Under the pieces are notes generated by a model. It was given only the letters and a program-made list of their open reading frames with translations. It ran no database searches and had not been told where the DNA came from. Positions 46,171 through 59,230 of a stretch of 64,000 nucleotides of DNA are shown here, piece by piece. Every line of letters starts with the position of its first letter. The first letter of the stretch is position 1. The position numbers were made by a program, and so were the translations under genes. The DNA comes from Amanita rubescens (Eukaryota; Basidiomycota; Agaricomycetes; Agaricales; Amanitaceae). The stretch lies in assembly GCA_015039365.1 (NCBI GenBank), contig WION01000029.1, positions 248,001 through 312,000 on the forward strand, in the 5' to 3' direction.

Positions 46171-49100
46171 TCACCAGCCTGCGTAGTGGTAGTCGTTCGC
46201 TGCCCAACTCCGATTCCTTGCGAATGCCCTAGTATTAGACTCCTGTCCCGCTCCTCCTGCCGCAGCCGCAGGCACAGCACCTCCAGCATTCCCGTTGACG
46301 TTATGATTAGCTGTACCCTTTGCGCTCAAGTGGACGACGTTTGGGGGCTCGTTTGTCGTTAGCGGTCTCAAACCGTTGATAACGTTTCCCTGCGCGCCGC
46401 CACCGGTACTGGCTGTCCGTCTGAAACCTAGAATATTATTCTTGCTCACTCGCCTCTCCCAGAGAAGATTCCGCCTTAGACTTTCAGACATTTCAGTCTG
46501 CATCATGTGTAGTCTTGTTGTCCGCGGTGTCGTGGGTAGTGCAGTTAATGGTAGATTATAAGGATGAGACAACACTTGAGGTATAGGCGAAGGCGACGTA
46601 TGCATCCTAACAGGCCCCGGAGGCGGTTGCAAGTGTGAATGGTGTCGTTGGTGATGTTGATGATGCTGCTGCTCATGCCGCTGCGCCCAAGCTGGCTCAT
46701 CGTCAGTCGACGCGCGACGATTTGGGCGTATGCCACGACGCTCCGCAAGCGCTCGCAGCTTCTCCTGCGCAACGCTCTTCGACAACTGAATCGCTCGCTC
46801 GTCCTCACTCTCGCTCTCCTCCTCCAACTCCGCATCTTGCGGACGTGCACGTGGCCTGTACCCACTGCTTGACCGTACATGTGGATGATGGCCCTGTTTG
46901 GAAACACCAGGCGAAGAGTTCAACACGCCATTCTCGCTAACACCAGGCATTCGACCGCACGCTGCCTACAAGGACTTGTGATGCGATAGGCCCCGCCGCA
47001 GAGCTCTTGCTCGGTTTAAGACTCGGAGCTAGCGTCCCGGTTCCTGGTGCACCCGGATGCTGTTGCGGAGCAGAAACGTGCCTTCTAACTTCCGTCGGGG
47101 CAGTAGCGGCAGGGGGTGCAAGCGTGCCTTGCCCTTGTTCTTGACTGTTCCGGTGTGCAGGTTGATGTGGCTGGGTAGGCCGTTGTGCCTGGAATTGAGT
47201 CAGATTGGGCTGAGCAGGCCCTACAGCACCCGTCATCGTCAAGCCCGCATGCAGTCTGATGTGCCCCTGTCCACCCCTTATCTCGCCTGTACTGAGTCCA
47301 CGCCGATAAGGGTGATTGGGAGGGAAGATCTGGGGATCGGGGTTCATTAGCTGAGTCAGCAACCCAACGCTTGTCGTCCGTGCGAGATTATTGCTTGGAG
47401 GAATCTTGGCGAACATCTCCCGCTGTCGCTGAGCTTCCAAAGCGGCTTGCTCGATGGACTGCACATGAGCCTTTCCATGATTCACCGATTGACGTTTGGC
47501 GTTGCGAACAAGCTGACTAAGCTTTTCGATGTGATGCGCGTGAGGATGATGGGGTGGGTGATGGTGAGTGGGTAAATGTTCATGTCGATTGGCTTCATCG
47601 ACATGAGCATGAGCTCCCGCTCTATGCTGCTGGGTTGGTGGCGGCGGTGGCGGCGGTGGTTGCGGTTGAGGATGAGGTTGTTGCGGTTGCATTTGAGCCT
47701 GTTGAAAACAATGTCATCCTATCCTGCTAGATGAATATTTGAAAAAGATCATTTACCTTGGGACGCTTGTGCATTGTTTCCAGCCAGACGTTGACTACCT
47801 CTGCCTCATCAGCACTCATATCCTCGCTAGACCACTCATCCGACTCTGTTTCATACTCGTCCGACTCGCTCGTCGCGAGGACGATTCGCCGCTGTTGTTG
47901 GGGCAAAAGCGCTTCCTCCTCCGGTATTATCTGCGTCTCCCCAACCACCATTTTGATGTCAGCCTCCTCTTCAACAACCTTCACCTCCTCTTCCTTAACT
48001 TTGCTCAGCATTACGGCAATCGCGACGGGAGCTACTGCTCCCGATACTTCTGATCCGCTCCCTACGCTCTTCGACCCTATTCCGCTTCCTTCATCCGAGT
48101 TGGAGCCGATGTTGAACGTCGGCCGCTTCAAAGTATCATCATCATCGTCCTTCTCTTCGATCTTGTCTTTTGATTTCGACCTCTCCCTCTCCCTATCAGC
48201 TGCCCTGCGAGCACCAAGCCGGGCACCCACTCTTGTTGCAACCGCGACCTTGCTTCTTGACCTCGTCGTGCCACCGGCAGAAGTAGTCCGCGTCATCGTT
48301 AGTGCACCCCCACCTAACCCTAACCCTGGACCATGGGTTTCGCGGCTACGACTCCGGCTTCCGCTCCTACTCTGGGTCCCACTCGAAGTCGTCGATGCGA
48401 TGACAACGTTGCCAGTGCTATTTGCCCGCGATATCTTCTTCGTGCTAGAAGTAGGCTTCCCTCCTCCGCTGCTCTGACGACGTACAGGCTCACGAGGCCG
48501 AGGAGAACCCTTTCCAGATTTCTTCGAGGGAGACTCAATAGATGCCGTATCCTTGGTTGGTGACGAAAAGATGGACTTTGTTGGGCTAACCGTAACATCC
48601 TGCACGGCGGGCGACTCGCCGAAAATGTGCGCAATCACAGACGGCGAGGACGGCACTAGCCTAAGGAAGTTGGATCGCTTTGACGTAACTGTCCCGATCT
48701 TGGTTTGAATGGTCAGCGGATGATGCAATTGTTCCCTGTCAATCGGATTCATCGTCGTCGTTTCATGCTGCGGAGGTACCAACGCCTCCTCGGTGAGTGC
48801 GGGGGAGGGTGGGACTTGGAGTTCCTCACGCTGCATCCGCGGAGCCCCGGCCTCAGCCACTGACGTTATAAGGGTATGGGCAACGTCGGCGGTAGATGTA
48901 TCACCCTGAACAATTAAGCTTTGCTTGGATTCTAGCCCACCCACGACGGGCAGAACGGGCGCCATGTGGAATAAGGGGGGTGGGATAAGGTGCTGGTTGC
49001 CGGAAGGAACCGTAACATGAACGCCGGTTGTAAGGATGAACAGGGAGCTGGCGCTGGAAAGAACCGGGGTAGCAGGCGGTGTGGGGTGTGGAGTGGGATT

Positions 49101-50155
49101 CGGCGTTGGGTTCACGATGATCAAGCGCGGAGGTGGCTGTGTAAGACCAGGAGGCGTTATAAGAGTCGTATGGAGGAATGGAACTGGGTCCCGAAGGGAG
49201 GATTCAGGGGAGGCGTGAATAAGGTTTGAAGCGGCGATCAATGGGGCTGGTGGGCTCGAGGTATCAACTATGGTCAAGGCTGGCACTTCCGAACCTGACG
49301 GATCTTGAGCTTCTAACAATTGCATCGGGCTTGAATCAACGAGATCAGGTGACGTTGGTCCTTCTGGGAAGTTTTCATTTGACTGAGGGAGCGCGCGGTG
49401 CTTGTTATTGTCCGTGGATGAAGTAGGTAGCGATGAGCGTTTTGCGTCGACGTCCGATGGTGGCTGATCATACTTTAATGGACAAGTTTCTGAAGGGGGC
49501 ATTGCAAAGGCTGTAGAAGCTTTGCGCCACGAGGAGACAGCACGTCTCAGCTCTTCTGGGGGCGGAAGGGATTGAGGTAATAAATCGCAAATAATCTTGC
49601 CTACTCCGGTACTGATAGGCTTCGCCTTCTTCATGAGGGAAACCGAAGACAGCCGGCGAGTAGCGGTTGGCCTGATTGAGGCTACACAAGTCAAGCGATC
49701 TGACGATAGCATAGCATATGTGGGTCTGATGAAGACGTTGAAGTCTCTAATACACACCTGTCATCTGCGGTGCCTGCACAGGTGCAAGACCGTTCGATTG
49801 AGAGGCAAGAGCAACCTCTTCCGGGGTAGGTGGCCTATAAGCGCGATCATCGGCCTCGATAAACCACTTCTCTGAATTGGAGTCGAGGGTGTACTCGTAG
49901 CGGTCCCCGGAAGATATCATCATCTCGCGATACCACAATCGCCAACACATATTTTCGAGCCTCCGTCCATCCCTGAGAGACTCTTTGCACTTGGTAAACA
50001 CTTTCGATAAGAGCGTAGAAAAATTGGTGACCGCCTTCCGAAAGTAGAACGAGAGACTCACGGGTCCATAAACCTGGCAGGGCCTCGCCTCCGTCCAAGT
50101 CTCTCACTGCGTCCGCAGCGACTGAGAGGACGGGAGCAGGAAGAGCGACGAGCAT
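46171..50155 (-). CDS. GATA_AreA (DUF1752) / DUF3295 regulatory protein
   Basis: Large, mostly disordered nuclear-type regulator. The N-terminus is MLVALPAPVLSVAADAVRDL … GLWT, then, after an intron, LFTKCKESLRDGRRLENMCW + RLWYREM, the GATA_AreA-like motif named from nitrogen regulator AreA but lacking a zinc finger. A long Ser/Thr/Pro region follows. The DUF3295 part contains SESDEYETESDEWSSEDMSA, QREMFAKIPPSNNLARTTSV, LMNPDPQIFPPNHPYRRG and, at the C-terminus, LRRNLLWERRVSKNNILGFR. Related yeast and mould proteins act in nutrient and repression signalling. Runs of Pro, His and Gln begin the exon near 47690. At 46940-46990 two frames overlap with no clean intron, so an indel or unusual splice is likely there. 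Confidence 0.75.
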
Positions 50156-51568
50156 GGGCAGCCAATGCCACTGGAGGAGATAAGGCTTTGTCAAAGGCCT
50201 GAATAAGACAAGATGAAAGACAACAAGGCAGGAGCAGTGTCGCCGTGCGGGGATGTCTGATTAAGGCTAAGATGAAACAAACAACAGGAAAATGAAGCGA
50301 ATAGGACGGACCCTTGCGACTAAGAGTAACGAGAGCGTCGCTTCGGACGGATATTCCCCGTCGCTGTTGCGGACGTCGGGAAGAACTTGAAAGCTCAGGT
50401 GGAAAGCCGCGAGCCGAAAAACGCTTCCCTTACAAAATAAAAACAAATCGGCCCGAAGTCACAGATCACCAGGTGACAGATTATGTAATATTCCCGGCTC
50501 ATATGACCGCCGCTTCGGCACTCCGGCATCCGGTCTGCGCCGCGGCGCCGCCTCGTGCCTGCGTTCACCTGACCGATGTCCGAATCGTGGAATTCCCATA
50601 TAACAGGGTCCGCCGGGATACACAATGCCTTTAGTGGCGCCACTTCGCCTTTTCGGACTTGTTTCACTAGGGAGAACTCGGAAATATTTCTTTCCCCCGC
50701 ACACAAGACGCCGCTCATCCCCGATTTCACGTGGTCCAGGGTAGGGCTAGAACTGACATCACAACAACGTACCACCTCTGCGACCCCTCGGGTAAGCGCT
50801 TATCATCATCATCATCATCATACCAGCTGGCGACTCTATTCGCTGGCGCCCTCATCAGACCGCAGCAGTTGCAGAAATATAGCAACTTCTGTGGCGCGTT
50901 GTCAAGCTTCAAGACGGGATCATCATATTGTCGTAATCGAGCCCGTAGCTCCTGTTTCGCCACCAATACCGCTATACATGCAAAAGGTACCGCGCGTGGA
51001 ACCCCAGCATTTGACAGTTGTTCACTTCCCGGGATACTGGCGTGTTCAAACGTCAACACTTTGTATCAACTGTCATTTGACATTCCTATCAACAGCCTAT
51101 GATCACAATAATCACAGTGTCCCTAGGTAGGAAAGACGCTGGAATTTTTTATGGCGTCATATCATCTTTAAGTTTACCCCACATTCACAATTTACCCCAC
51201 CTCCACGGCGTGCTTCTTCGGCTCTTAGTTTCGATCTAAAGATTGATGTCAGTGATGAATACATATGGTGGCAATATGCCGTCACGATTCACGAACTTGG
51301 ATCTATGAGTCTTTGACCCTATAAACGTCAGCCCCTTTACGGTCTCGCATGGACATTAAGGCGCACGTTGACCACTAGGCACCTAAATACGGTCAAGCAC
51401 GGGCTTGCGTTACACGTTTACACCCCAAACTATTTCGCTTGAGTTGTACCCTAGCGCTAACTTGTTTAGCATTTCAAACAGCCCAGCACTTGGCGCCCAA
51501 CGAGTTTCGACATAAGTCTGAGCCTTTCCCTTAAACATACTACGGAAAAGGCAACACCCGATCTTTTC
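50156..51568. other. Intergenic 1.4 kb with a TCA microsatellite
   Basis: Upstream of the GATA_AreA gene, then unassigned sequence. A (TCA)n run lies at about 50801-50822. Open frames over 100 codons (for example 50576-51130) show no domain. Confidence 0.4.
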
Positions 51569-52300
51569 GTGCCAAGAACTATTACTTATCACAAGCAGAT
51601 TGAGAAAGCGAAGCAGGTGGCCGAGCGCGCGTCAAAGAAGGCTGAGCGTGAGGCAAAGAAGGCGGCTGTGGCTGCAGAAAAGGCAGCAAGGGCTCGTGGT
51701 CGTGTTAGAGGTAATAGAGGTGGAGGCAGAGGTGGAGGCAGAGGCAGAGGGAGGAGCACGAGAGGCAGAGGCGCAGACATGGTGGGCGGTGCCAGCACGC
51801 AAATAGATGATTCAGATCGGGGCCGGGAGTCATCGGGGACACCTGAGTCGTCAGAAACCAGCTCTGACTCCGATTCTGAGAGTGACGCAGAGGTTCTTAT
51901 CCCCAGATCACGCCGACAACGTCCTGTTCGGGTGATTCAAGGATGGTGTGAGGAGGCTGGTGCCGAGCAGGAAAGAAGTCAACGTACACAACCTCGCCCA
52001 CGCCCACGACCACTCCCACGTATGCGCTCACCTCCGCTTGAGACTGGAGATGATGGAGGAGCTGAGATTTCACATATTGTAGATGCCGAAGTTGGATGTC
52101 AGAATGAGCCTGAAGTTTTGCAAGAGGACACACGAGAACAAGCTGCAAGTCCCAAGTCTCGCATTAATTTTGTACCCAGGGTCTTGGAGGATGATTTAGA
52201 GGCAGAGAGCAGAAGTCTTGAGGCACGATTGATGGTGCAGTCCACTGAGATTGAGACCCGGGTAGATCCTCCAAGACGTCGAAATCCTAGGCGCAAATGA
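51569..52300 (+). CDS. Low-complexity ORF, no ATG, possibly 3' part of a decayed gene
   Basis: 243 open codons starting within a frame that has no nearby ATG (first codons GTG CCA AGA ACT). The order is a Lys/Ala/Glu-rich helix (IEKAKQVAERASKKAEREAK), a GRG-rich stretch (RGGGRGGGRGRGRSTRGRGA), an acidic Ser/Asp region, an Arg/Pro region and a charged C-terminus ending PPRRRNPRRK. A charged KxAEREAKK helix with such a tail resembles the C-termini of fungal pogo/CENP-B-type transposases, but no catalytic part is visible upstream. I would not name it. Confidence 0.35.
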   Translation: MPRTITYHKQIEKAKQVAERASKKAEREAKKAAVAAEKAARARGRVRGNRGGGRGGGRGRGRSTRGRGADMVGGASTQIDDSDRGRESSGTPESSETSSDSDSESDAEVLIPRSRRQRPVRVIQGWCEEAGAEQERSQRTQPRPRPRPLPRMRSPPLETGDDGGAEISHIVDAEVGCQNEPEVLQEDTREQAASPKSRINFVPRVLEDDLEAESRSLEARLMVQSTEIETRVDPPRRRNPRRK

Positions 52301-53850
52301 TGGTCAGATACAATAAAAGTTTAAGTTAACAGTAGATCACACACCTCTTAATGTGAATCCAAAATTTGAAGCGCAAAGCTGCTCTAGATCGTTCAGATTA
52401 GCACGGCAAAGTTGGGGCGGCGGCCAACGGGGATGGTTCTCACGCATGGCCCAGATCATCGACTTTCCCGTTTTGGTAGCCGCCGTGCGAAAATATTCGT
52501 ACCGCAACAGCAACATTCTCTAAAATCACGCCTACAATATGCCATCCTCCTAGGATACTTGTCTGCGATCCTAGCCCATTAGATCTTATAAAAGCTTTGA
52601 TCTACTGAAAACAATCACCAGCCTTGCTTAGGTGGCCCACTTCCTGCCCTAGCACAGTAACACGAGGACTGGCACAAAGTGGCACACGACACCTTAAATT
52701 TCTACGAAAGGAATCACACGATGTGTCAACAGCAACCATATTACCGCGGAGAAGTTTTCCTTGTGTCATGTGCATATGCGTTGGGGCGGGTCGCGTGCGT
52801 GCTAGGATAGGCTGGCTTTGTTCTATATAAGTCCCAAGCCTCTCGGCGCTACTACAAGCTTAAGGCACGCAGCTAGATGTTTAGGCCGACGTGGTAATTA
52901 AGCACCGCAACGTCCAACAAACCAAGCTTGCTACAACACCCAAAATTGTAATCGTGCATTCTCCCTCTAACAAACGGAATGCCTTTCGATGGTCCCTTTC
53001 CGAAATAGTCCTTGAGGAGGTTGGAAACACGAGCCAAACATCAACGAGGACAACCTTGTGACCGTCCCTGAGAAACCTGCTCAACAGTTTCAACGCCGGG
53101 CGGAAGAGATCCATTTGGGTTCTTCGAATGTGGCACACGTGATAGTTTCCGAGAACTCCTCCATTTTCAAAACTGTTAAGGCTGTAGGCGAGACGGAGAT
53201 AGGTTGGTGTGTTCGAGTGCCAGCACCTTTTGTAGCCTGCCGCTGCGTGTAAAATGTTAGCCAAATCCGCAGCGCTGATTTCTTCGTGCTTCTGTCATCA
53301 AGTAAGAACGTAACCTTTTACACGTTTGAGAATTACGACTTTCTTAATAGCGTCGACATCCATTCAACAACCAATCAGTCGGATCGCGTCAAAAGCTCGT
53401 GTTTTCGGTGTTAGGGCGGAAAACACTTTTCGCGCTGTCACATGCGCGGTCAAAGTGGGGGCGCCCCGTGAAAAGGAGCTTACTGTTTTCCCGTCAATGG
53501 AGCTGATCCAGAGGGAGCTCGGGCACGGTCGCCTTCGCGATAACTTCGACTCGGACTCGATCATTTCAGAGATCAGTCATGCTGGAGCCTCGACGAACTC
53601 TTTGGGCGCGAGTCACTTTCGACCTGAAACATGGGCGGTGATTCACTGGCTCGTGATGATAGAGACTGAGTCAATCCTTACCACTGCTAAGATAAACTTC
53701 ACCTTTTGGGCGCCGTTGTCTATCCACAGTAGGTCACGGGCTAGATTGCATGAATAAATGAGGCGCAAATGAAATATCGCCCTCTCCCATGACATGCATG
53801 AGTTATGAGCGCTTGAACGATTGATATTGATATTGAGGATTGAACTGAGG
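52301..53850. other. Intergenic 1.5 kb
   Basis: A TATA-like TCTATATAAG lies at about 52822. The 143-codon ORF at 53326-53757 has no recognised domain. No other feature seen. Confidence 0.35.
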
Positions 53851-55233
53851 ATGACGCGAATGGCTGGCATGTTGGAGCCTGGTGGCTGTGCTCGGCTACT
53901 AGGTCGCCGTATCCGACCAGCACTCCCTTCCGCCACCAGGCGTTCATCCCGCCTTGCAATTGTAAAATCTGGTAGTACCTCCAAAAACTCACCCAAAAAA
54001 TCCAAACCATCCAGCCACCCACTTGCCAAGAAAGGCGGTTCTCAACCTCCCTCCAGGCCGACACAGGGCCAACGCACCGGAATGTTATACCTCCGAGTTA
54101 GTAGGGCAGACTTATATCGATTCCCTGCTCCGACGGCAGTTCAATCCAATCCTGACCCATTACAACCTCTTCCTGGCACAACCGGCCATCTGAACGCGAT
54201 CATCGCGAGTCTTGCAGACCTGCATCCATTCTCAGGCGACACTGCAGACTGGCTCATTCGGGTGGCACGGCTCATATTTGAGCCACTCGGAACGGGCACC
54301 CTACATACATTCACGACGGATACACTCCAATCGTGGTTGAATAGAGATATGGATCTATCGTGGGTGAAGGTGGAGCCCGGTGAGCAGTTGAGGGCGACTA
54401 TATATGAATTTCGCCCAAATAATACTCCTATCTTGCTCTCCAAAATGAGTCTTCGTCAAGTGAGGTCCGTGACGACTCCAAACACATCGAGATCACAAGC
54501 TATAGCATTCCGCGACGCACTGAATGCGCGTGACGGTGCATGCATTATATCACAACAAACAAATCATCCCGCGCTGATTGGATCTCATTTGGCTCCGAAG
54601 CGCCTTGGTGATGCTGGTGTCCAATCCGTGATCCAACGCTTCGTTGATTTGCACGCTGCGCCAGTGAACAAATATGATCCTATCATAGGCATTCTCCTCT
54701 TCAGGTCCTTGGATTCATATGTGAACCTCTATCAGCTGGGATTCTGGGCCCGTGGACCCGTAAGTCTCCTTCAATTCAGTTGATCTCTATCACGTTTCGT
54801 ACTGGGATGGCAGGACCAATATGTCATCCATAATTTCAATGGGCCTCTGAATATTTTGGGGGCTCATCCGGGACCGCTAATCCGGAATATCCCAATGTTA
54901 CATGATCATGAGATCACACTCACTGCCCACGACGCGTCACCTCTTCCTCCGGTTGGTGTATTTAACTGGCACTACCTCCAGTGTGTCCTCAAAAGATTTG
55001 CTACCGATGAATATAAGCAAATCGAAAACATTTACCACTTCACCTTGCCATTCCGTACAGAAGACAATGATGACGAGAGTGACTTTGACTTTGACGACGA
55101 AAGAAACATTGCAAACCCTCCTTTTCCTTCTTACCCCATCGAGCTTGCTGAGGCGAGAATGCGACAGCATTCGGAGGATGCAGAGCGCAATCACGCCATT
55201 GTGGAATGGAACTCTAGGGTCGCTATCAGTTAA
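53851..55233 (+). CDS. HNH nuclease-like protein (fungal HNH_2 type), 442 aa
   Basis: Exons 53851-54759 and 54814-55233, total 1329 nt, in frame. After a basic, Ser/Pro-rich N-terminus (SGSTSKNSPKKSKPSSHPLA) and a helical region comes the HNH-like core: ALNARDGACIISQQTN, IGSHLAPKRLGDAG (the first His), then NKYDPIIGILLFRSLDSYVN. The usual N-x-ILL-x8-H-x3-F of HNH_2 is here N-KYDPIIGILL-FRSLDSYVNLY, with D/Y where the last His is expected, so nuclease activity is doubtful. An acidic stretch (DNDDESDFDFDDE) is near the C-terminus. Such genes are abundant in agaricomycetes; the role is unknown. The start is the first ATG in frame. Confidence 0.65.
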
Positions 55234-55739
55234 GGTCTGTAACTTATTCCACTTGTGATCGTCCATCTCGTATTTCTGTGTTCCTGGCAAGTTAGCCTGT
55301 TCTCTTGTTCTTCACAATAGCGCACCTGAGGCAGTCACACTAGCTAGACGCGATCGAGTATCAAAAAGCAAACGGAATTTAACTTGTCAAATCAATATAA
55401 TCACCGACGGAATAATGCAAGAGGCGCCTTCTTTCCCATTGATTACGTTGAGGTTAGAGATGACTATCACCCACCAGGAGAACATTATATCACATAGATA
55501 TAAGCATGCGGACGCCTAGTTAAGTGACCAATGAGAAGCGTGGGAGGGCTCTTAGTTATTTGTATATACTGATGATGATCTATGACCAGCTCTTATCGGA
55601 AGCCCGTGAAGGGATAACTTGAACTATTAAAGTAAGGCTGAAGCTCGTTTCACTTCAATTGTCCTCGGAATTCTCAGACAAACGGCAGTGACACTATTTT
55701 TGTAGTGCAACAGCACTGCATACGCAGAAACTGCGCTTC

Positions 55740-56885
55740 GCGCTAAAGGTCCGTTTATCGTCGAGCCAATTGACTCTCTAAAACCCCCTTCCAGGTGAAA
55801 TCTTAGTCAAAGAAGCAACGTCTTTGAACCCGGTTGAGTGGAAGATTCAAAAATATGCAATTGCCGTCAATCAAAATCCTGCTGTTATTTTACCACAAAC
55901 CCCGCAGGTGACGTCGAGCCTGAGCTCAGCAACGGCCTGACGGGCGTATCCGTCGGAGATAGAGTGTAAGTGGTGCTGTACAGCTGTACTTGCGCGCGTC
56001 CGATCATATAGAGTCTTCCAAGCAGTTTTGGAACCCGGAAATAAAACGGCTGCGCCTCAGCAACAGTACGTTATCTCGAAAGCGGAAACAGCGTGGCCAA
56101 GGTACGTAGAACGCCGCATTCTTGTTCTCCTATCTTGTTGATGGCGTGAACCGTGACTTAGATCCCAGCTAACTGTACGTACGATGGTGCCTCTACATTC
56201 CCTTGAGCAGGTGGCGTGGCGTATCTCGGGTTGTTTGCCCCGCACCCCCACGGCATGGGCATTCAGAACCCCCCGCGGAACCGAAGCGAGAAATGGGCGC
56301 CACAATAGTCATCATGAGCGGTTCCAACGCCGTGGTGCATAGTTCTTTTATCGCAAGAACATTCAACTCACCATCTATGGAGCTGTCCAATTCGCCAAAC
56401 TCGCAGGTTTCTTCAAAGGCACCACGACCAGCTCCATCAAGCACACTTACGACCTCAAATTGACGGGCGCAACACACGTCATCGATCGCAGCTTCCCGTC
56501 CCTGCTATTTCTGCCCAGGTTTCAGAAATTACGGGAGGCCTGCCGATGACGTTCGACTTTGCAAACGCTATCTCTGAACAGATATGCAGCAGAACATCTC
56601 ACGACCTGCTCCCACCATCAGGCGGGATCTCGCGATTCGTTCTTTCGGAATCGGTCAAGGAAAAAGACTCCTGGGAAACCAGTGACGATGGTTAACACCA
56701 AAGTCTTGAGGTAAATAGCGAAGAGCTGCCGTTGGTCTCAGCTTGCACGAGGGTGCTATCAAGGTCATTCGCCACATGCAAACGTTGATGCTTGTTGATA
56801 ACCTCTTTGATGTCGCGGTTCGGCCGTAAGTGTTAGAACGAATGGAAAAGGACCTCATTTCTCACCTCAAGCTTATCGCGCGGAG
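55740..56885 (+). pseudogene. Decayed MDR dehydrogenase, tandem to the intact copy
   Basis: Colinear with 57300-58579 over its length: AKGPFIVEPIDS-like start without ATG, GEILVKEATSLNPVEWKIQK (a shifted base), GDVEPELSNGLTGVSVGDRV, the intron start GTAAGT, KAETAWPR (frameshifted), NPPRNRSEKWAPQ for NPLAERTRMQEM, a broken GXGXXG region and FFKGTTTSSIKHTYDLKLTG for FSNIITTSSIKHIHALKSIG. Several indels and a degraded 3' half. It arose by tandem duplication of the neighbouring gene. Confidence 0.7.
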
Positions 56886-57299
56886 TCTGCACGAGGCGTC
56901 GTGAAATAAATGATTTGGTAAATGGGTTTCTCGATTCATGATTTTTGTGTTTTAGGTGACTATTGCTTCGTTTTGTTTGTAACGGGTTCATCGGATAGGC
57001 TTGCTCTTGGTGCACGACAATATGCGTAAAGTTGGATGAACGCATCCATGGCTGTTGTCGCAGCAATAAGTCATTTCAGTCAGTTGAATCTGATTCCCCG
57101 CGATCCCAGAGCTGGTTTTGCACACGATGGCAGCCTGGTCGGCCTACAAGTTTAAGGCATGCGCTGGATGTGTAGGCAGAGCTGACATGTAACTGAGCGC
57201 TACAATGTTCAAGAGAGCTTGCTACACTCAAATTTGCAATTGACTGTGTCCAATGATGTAATGGGTTTCATCTCATATCCCAGACCTTTCTCAAGCGCG

Positions 57300-58579
57300 A
57301 TGGCACCGCGTACCCAAAAAGCTCTTTTGCTCAAGTCTGCCAAAGGGCCATTCACGGTCGAGACCATCGACACTCCAAGACCCGGCCCTGGCGAAATCCT
57401 AGTTAAAGTCCAAGCAACGTCTTTAAACCCGGTCGACTGGAAAATTCAAAAATATGGATCTATTGTCAACAAATATCCAGCTGTTGTTGGCATAGACCCT
57501 GCAGGTGACGTTGAGGAACTGGGCGAAGGCGTAATGGGGGTATCCACTGGAGATAGAGTGTAAGTATGGCTTTGCAGCTGTGCTTAATTTCGCTCATTTG
57601 TATGCGTGTGATATAGATTCTTTCAAGCAGTTTTGGAACCTGGAAATAGAAAGGCTGCGCATCAGCAGTACGTCATCGCGAAAGCGGAAACAGTGGCCTA
57701 AGGTACGTGGTACACTATATTCTCTTCTCCCTTTTGTTAATGGCGTGCATCGCGACTTAGATTCCAGCCAACTATACGTACGAGGATGTTGCTACGTTCC
57801 CTTGCGCAGGCGGAGCTGCATATCTTGGGTTGTGTGCGGCGAACCCATACGGCATGGGTATCCCGAACCCCCTCGCGGAGCGGACTCGGATGCAAGAAAT
57901 GGGCGATACAATCGTCATCATCGGGGGTTCCAGCTCCGTCGGACAATACGGTACCTTCCTCTTATCGTAAATGCATTCAACTCACCAACCATCAACCAGT
58001 AATCCAGTTCTCCAAACTCGCAGGTTTCTCAAACATCATCACAACGAGTTCCATTAAACACATCCACGCCCTCAAATCGATTGGCGCAACACACGTCATC
58101 GACCGCAGCCTCCGCTTTCCAGCTATTTCTGCTGAGATATCGGAAATCACGGGAGGCCTACCTATCACGTTCGTCTTTGATGCTATTTCTGAACCAGATA
58201 CGCAGCAGATGGCGTACGACCTGCTCGCACCATCAGACGGGCAGCTCGTGACGGTCCTTCCGGAAGCGGTCAAGGAAAAGACTCCAGGGAAGACGATAAA
58301 TACAATTCATGTTTTAGTCTTGAGGGAGGATCCGGAAAATAGCAAGGAGCTGCTGTTGTTATACAGGAAGATCAGCAGTCTTTTGCACGAGGGTGCTATC
58401 AAGGTACGTCCTTTGATGTTACCAGCGTGTTGCGCGGACTTTGATATGCCTGTCGATAGCCTATTCGATATGAAGTTCTGCCCAATGGTTTGGCGGGCAT
58501 ACCGGATGGACTGGAACGAATGGAAAAGGGTCTCATTTCCCGCCTAAAACTTGTTGCCCGTCCGCACGAGCTGCCATGA
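57300..58579 (+). CDS. Zinc-type (MDR) alcohol dehydrogenase / quinone-oxidoreductase-like, 352 aa
   Basis: Five exons: 57300-57559, 57617-57702, 57761-57950, 58000-58403 and 58460-58579 (1060 nt; 1059 after removing one base). GroES-like N-domain (PGPGEILVKVQATSLNPVDW, VGIDPAGDVEELGEGV) and a Rossmann domain with IVIIGGSSSVGQYVIQFSKL. Structural or catalytic zinc cysteines are absent, so it belongs to the zinc-independent enoyl-reductase-like MDR group (as in toxD/LovC-like trans-enoyl reductases) despite the usual label. NADP(H)-dependent reduction is likely; the substrate is unknown. At 57698 GCC-TAAG has one extra T against the paralogue's GCCAAG, giving a stop; it may be an assembly indel. 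The C-terminus is EVLPNGLAGIPDGLERMEKG. Confidence 0.8.
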
Positions 58580-59230
58580 AATAACACTTGTTATTTCGTA
58601 TGATCTATGATCTTTGTATTTTAGGGGTCCATTTTATTTGTATGGATAAGCTTGCTAATTTCCTACGTCTCCTTCCATTCTATCAGGCCGGTGCTCGTAC
58701 ATATATACGCTCCGATGATAATGAGGCTAACTTCGATGATTTGTCGGATGCTAATGTATGTTTTCTATCAACGCATCTCTCGTATTGAATATAATGTCGA
58801 CATCGACATTTTTCTGATACCGCCAGGCTAGATCCTTGTCTGAACCTGTCGTCGTCCTACCAAGATAGCTTTGTAAATAACCTAAAGCAACTAATTCAAC
58901 ACTCGTTCATGTCCGTTTCACCTGAAAGGCTATTCTGATCATGGTTTCGACGTGAATAAAATAAAGTCATTATTTACAGCTGCGTTCAACATCATTGCTA
59001 CAAAAATGTATTTTAGTACCAGGGTAGAGAGGCCTCCATACGCCCAAGACCAATTTCAATAAAATGGTGGTGCGTACATAATTTGCGGTAACTGCCGGGA
59101 CAGCAGCCAGTTCTATTAGGCTTAAAATGCGGGAGCACCAGGTCGTTTGATGAGCGAATGAAGTCACTGAGACGTCCCACGACCTTTTTCTCGTACATAT
59201 ATACGTCTGCATACACAAGTGACAATCACA
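58580..59230. other. Intergenic, nothing recognised
   Basis: AT-rich spacer between two convergent genes; no supported ORF. Confidence 0.4.

Noticed and set aside
47758..48477. 239-codon plus-strand ORF inside the GATA_AreA gene
   Set aside because: Antisense of a Ser/Asp/Thr-rich coding exon; the serine-run composition is that expected of an antisense shadow, and the minus frame carries DUF3295 motifs.
50801..50822. (TCA)n repeat considered as CRISPR-like or functional repeat
   Set aside because: A simple trinucleotide microsatellite; no spacers. No CRISPR array exists in the window.
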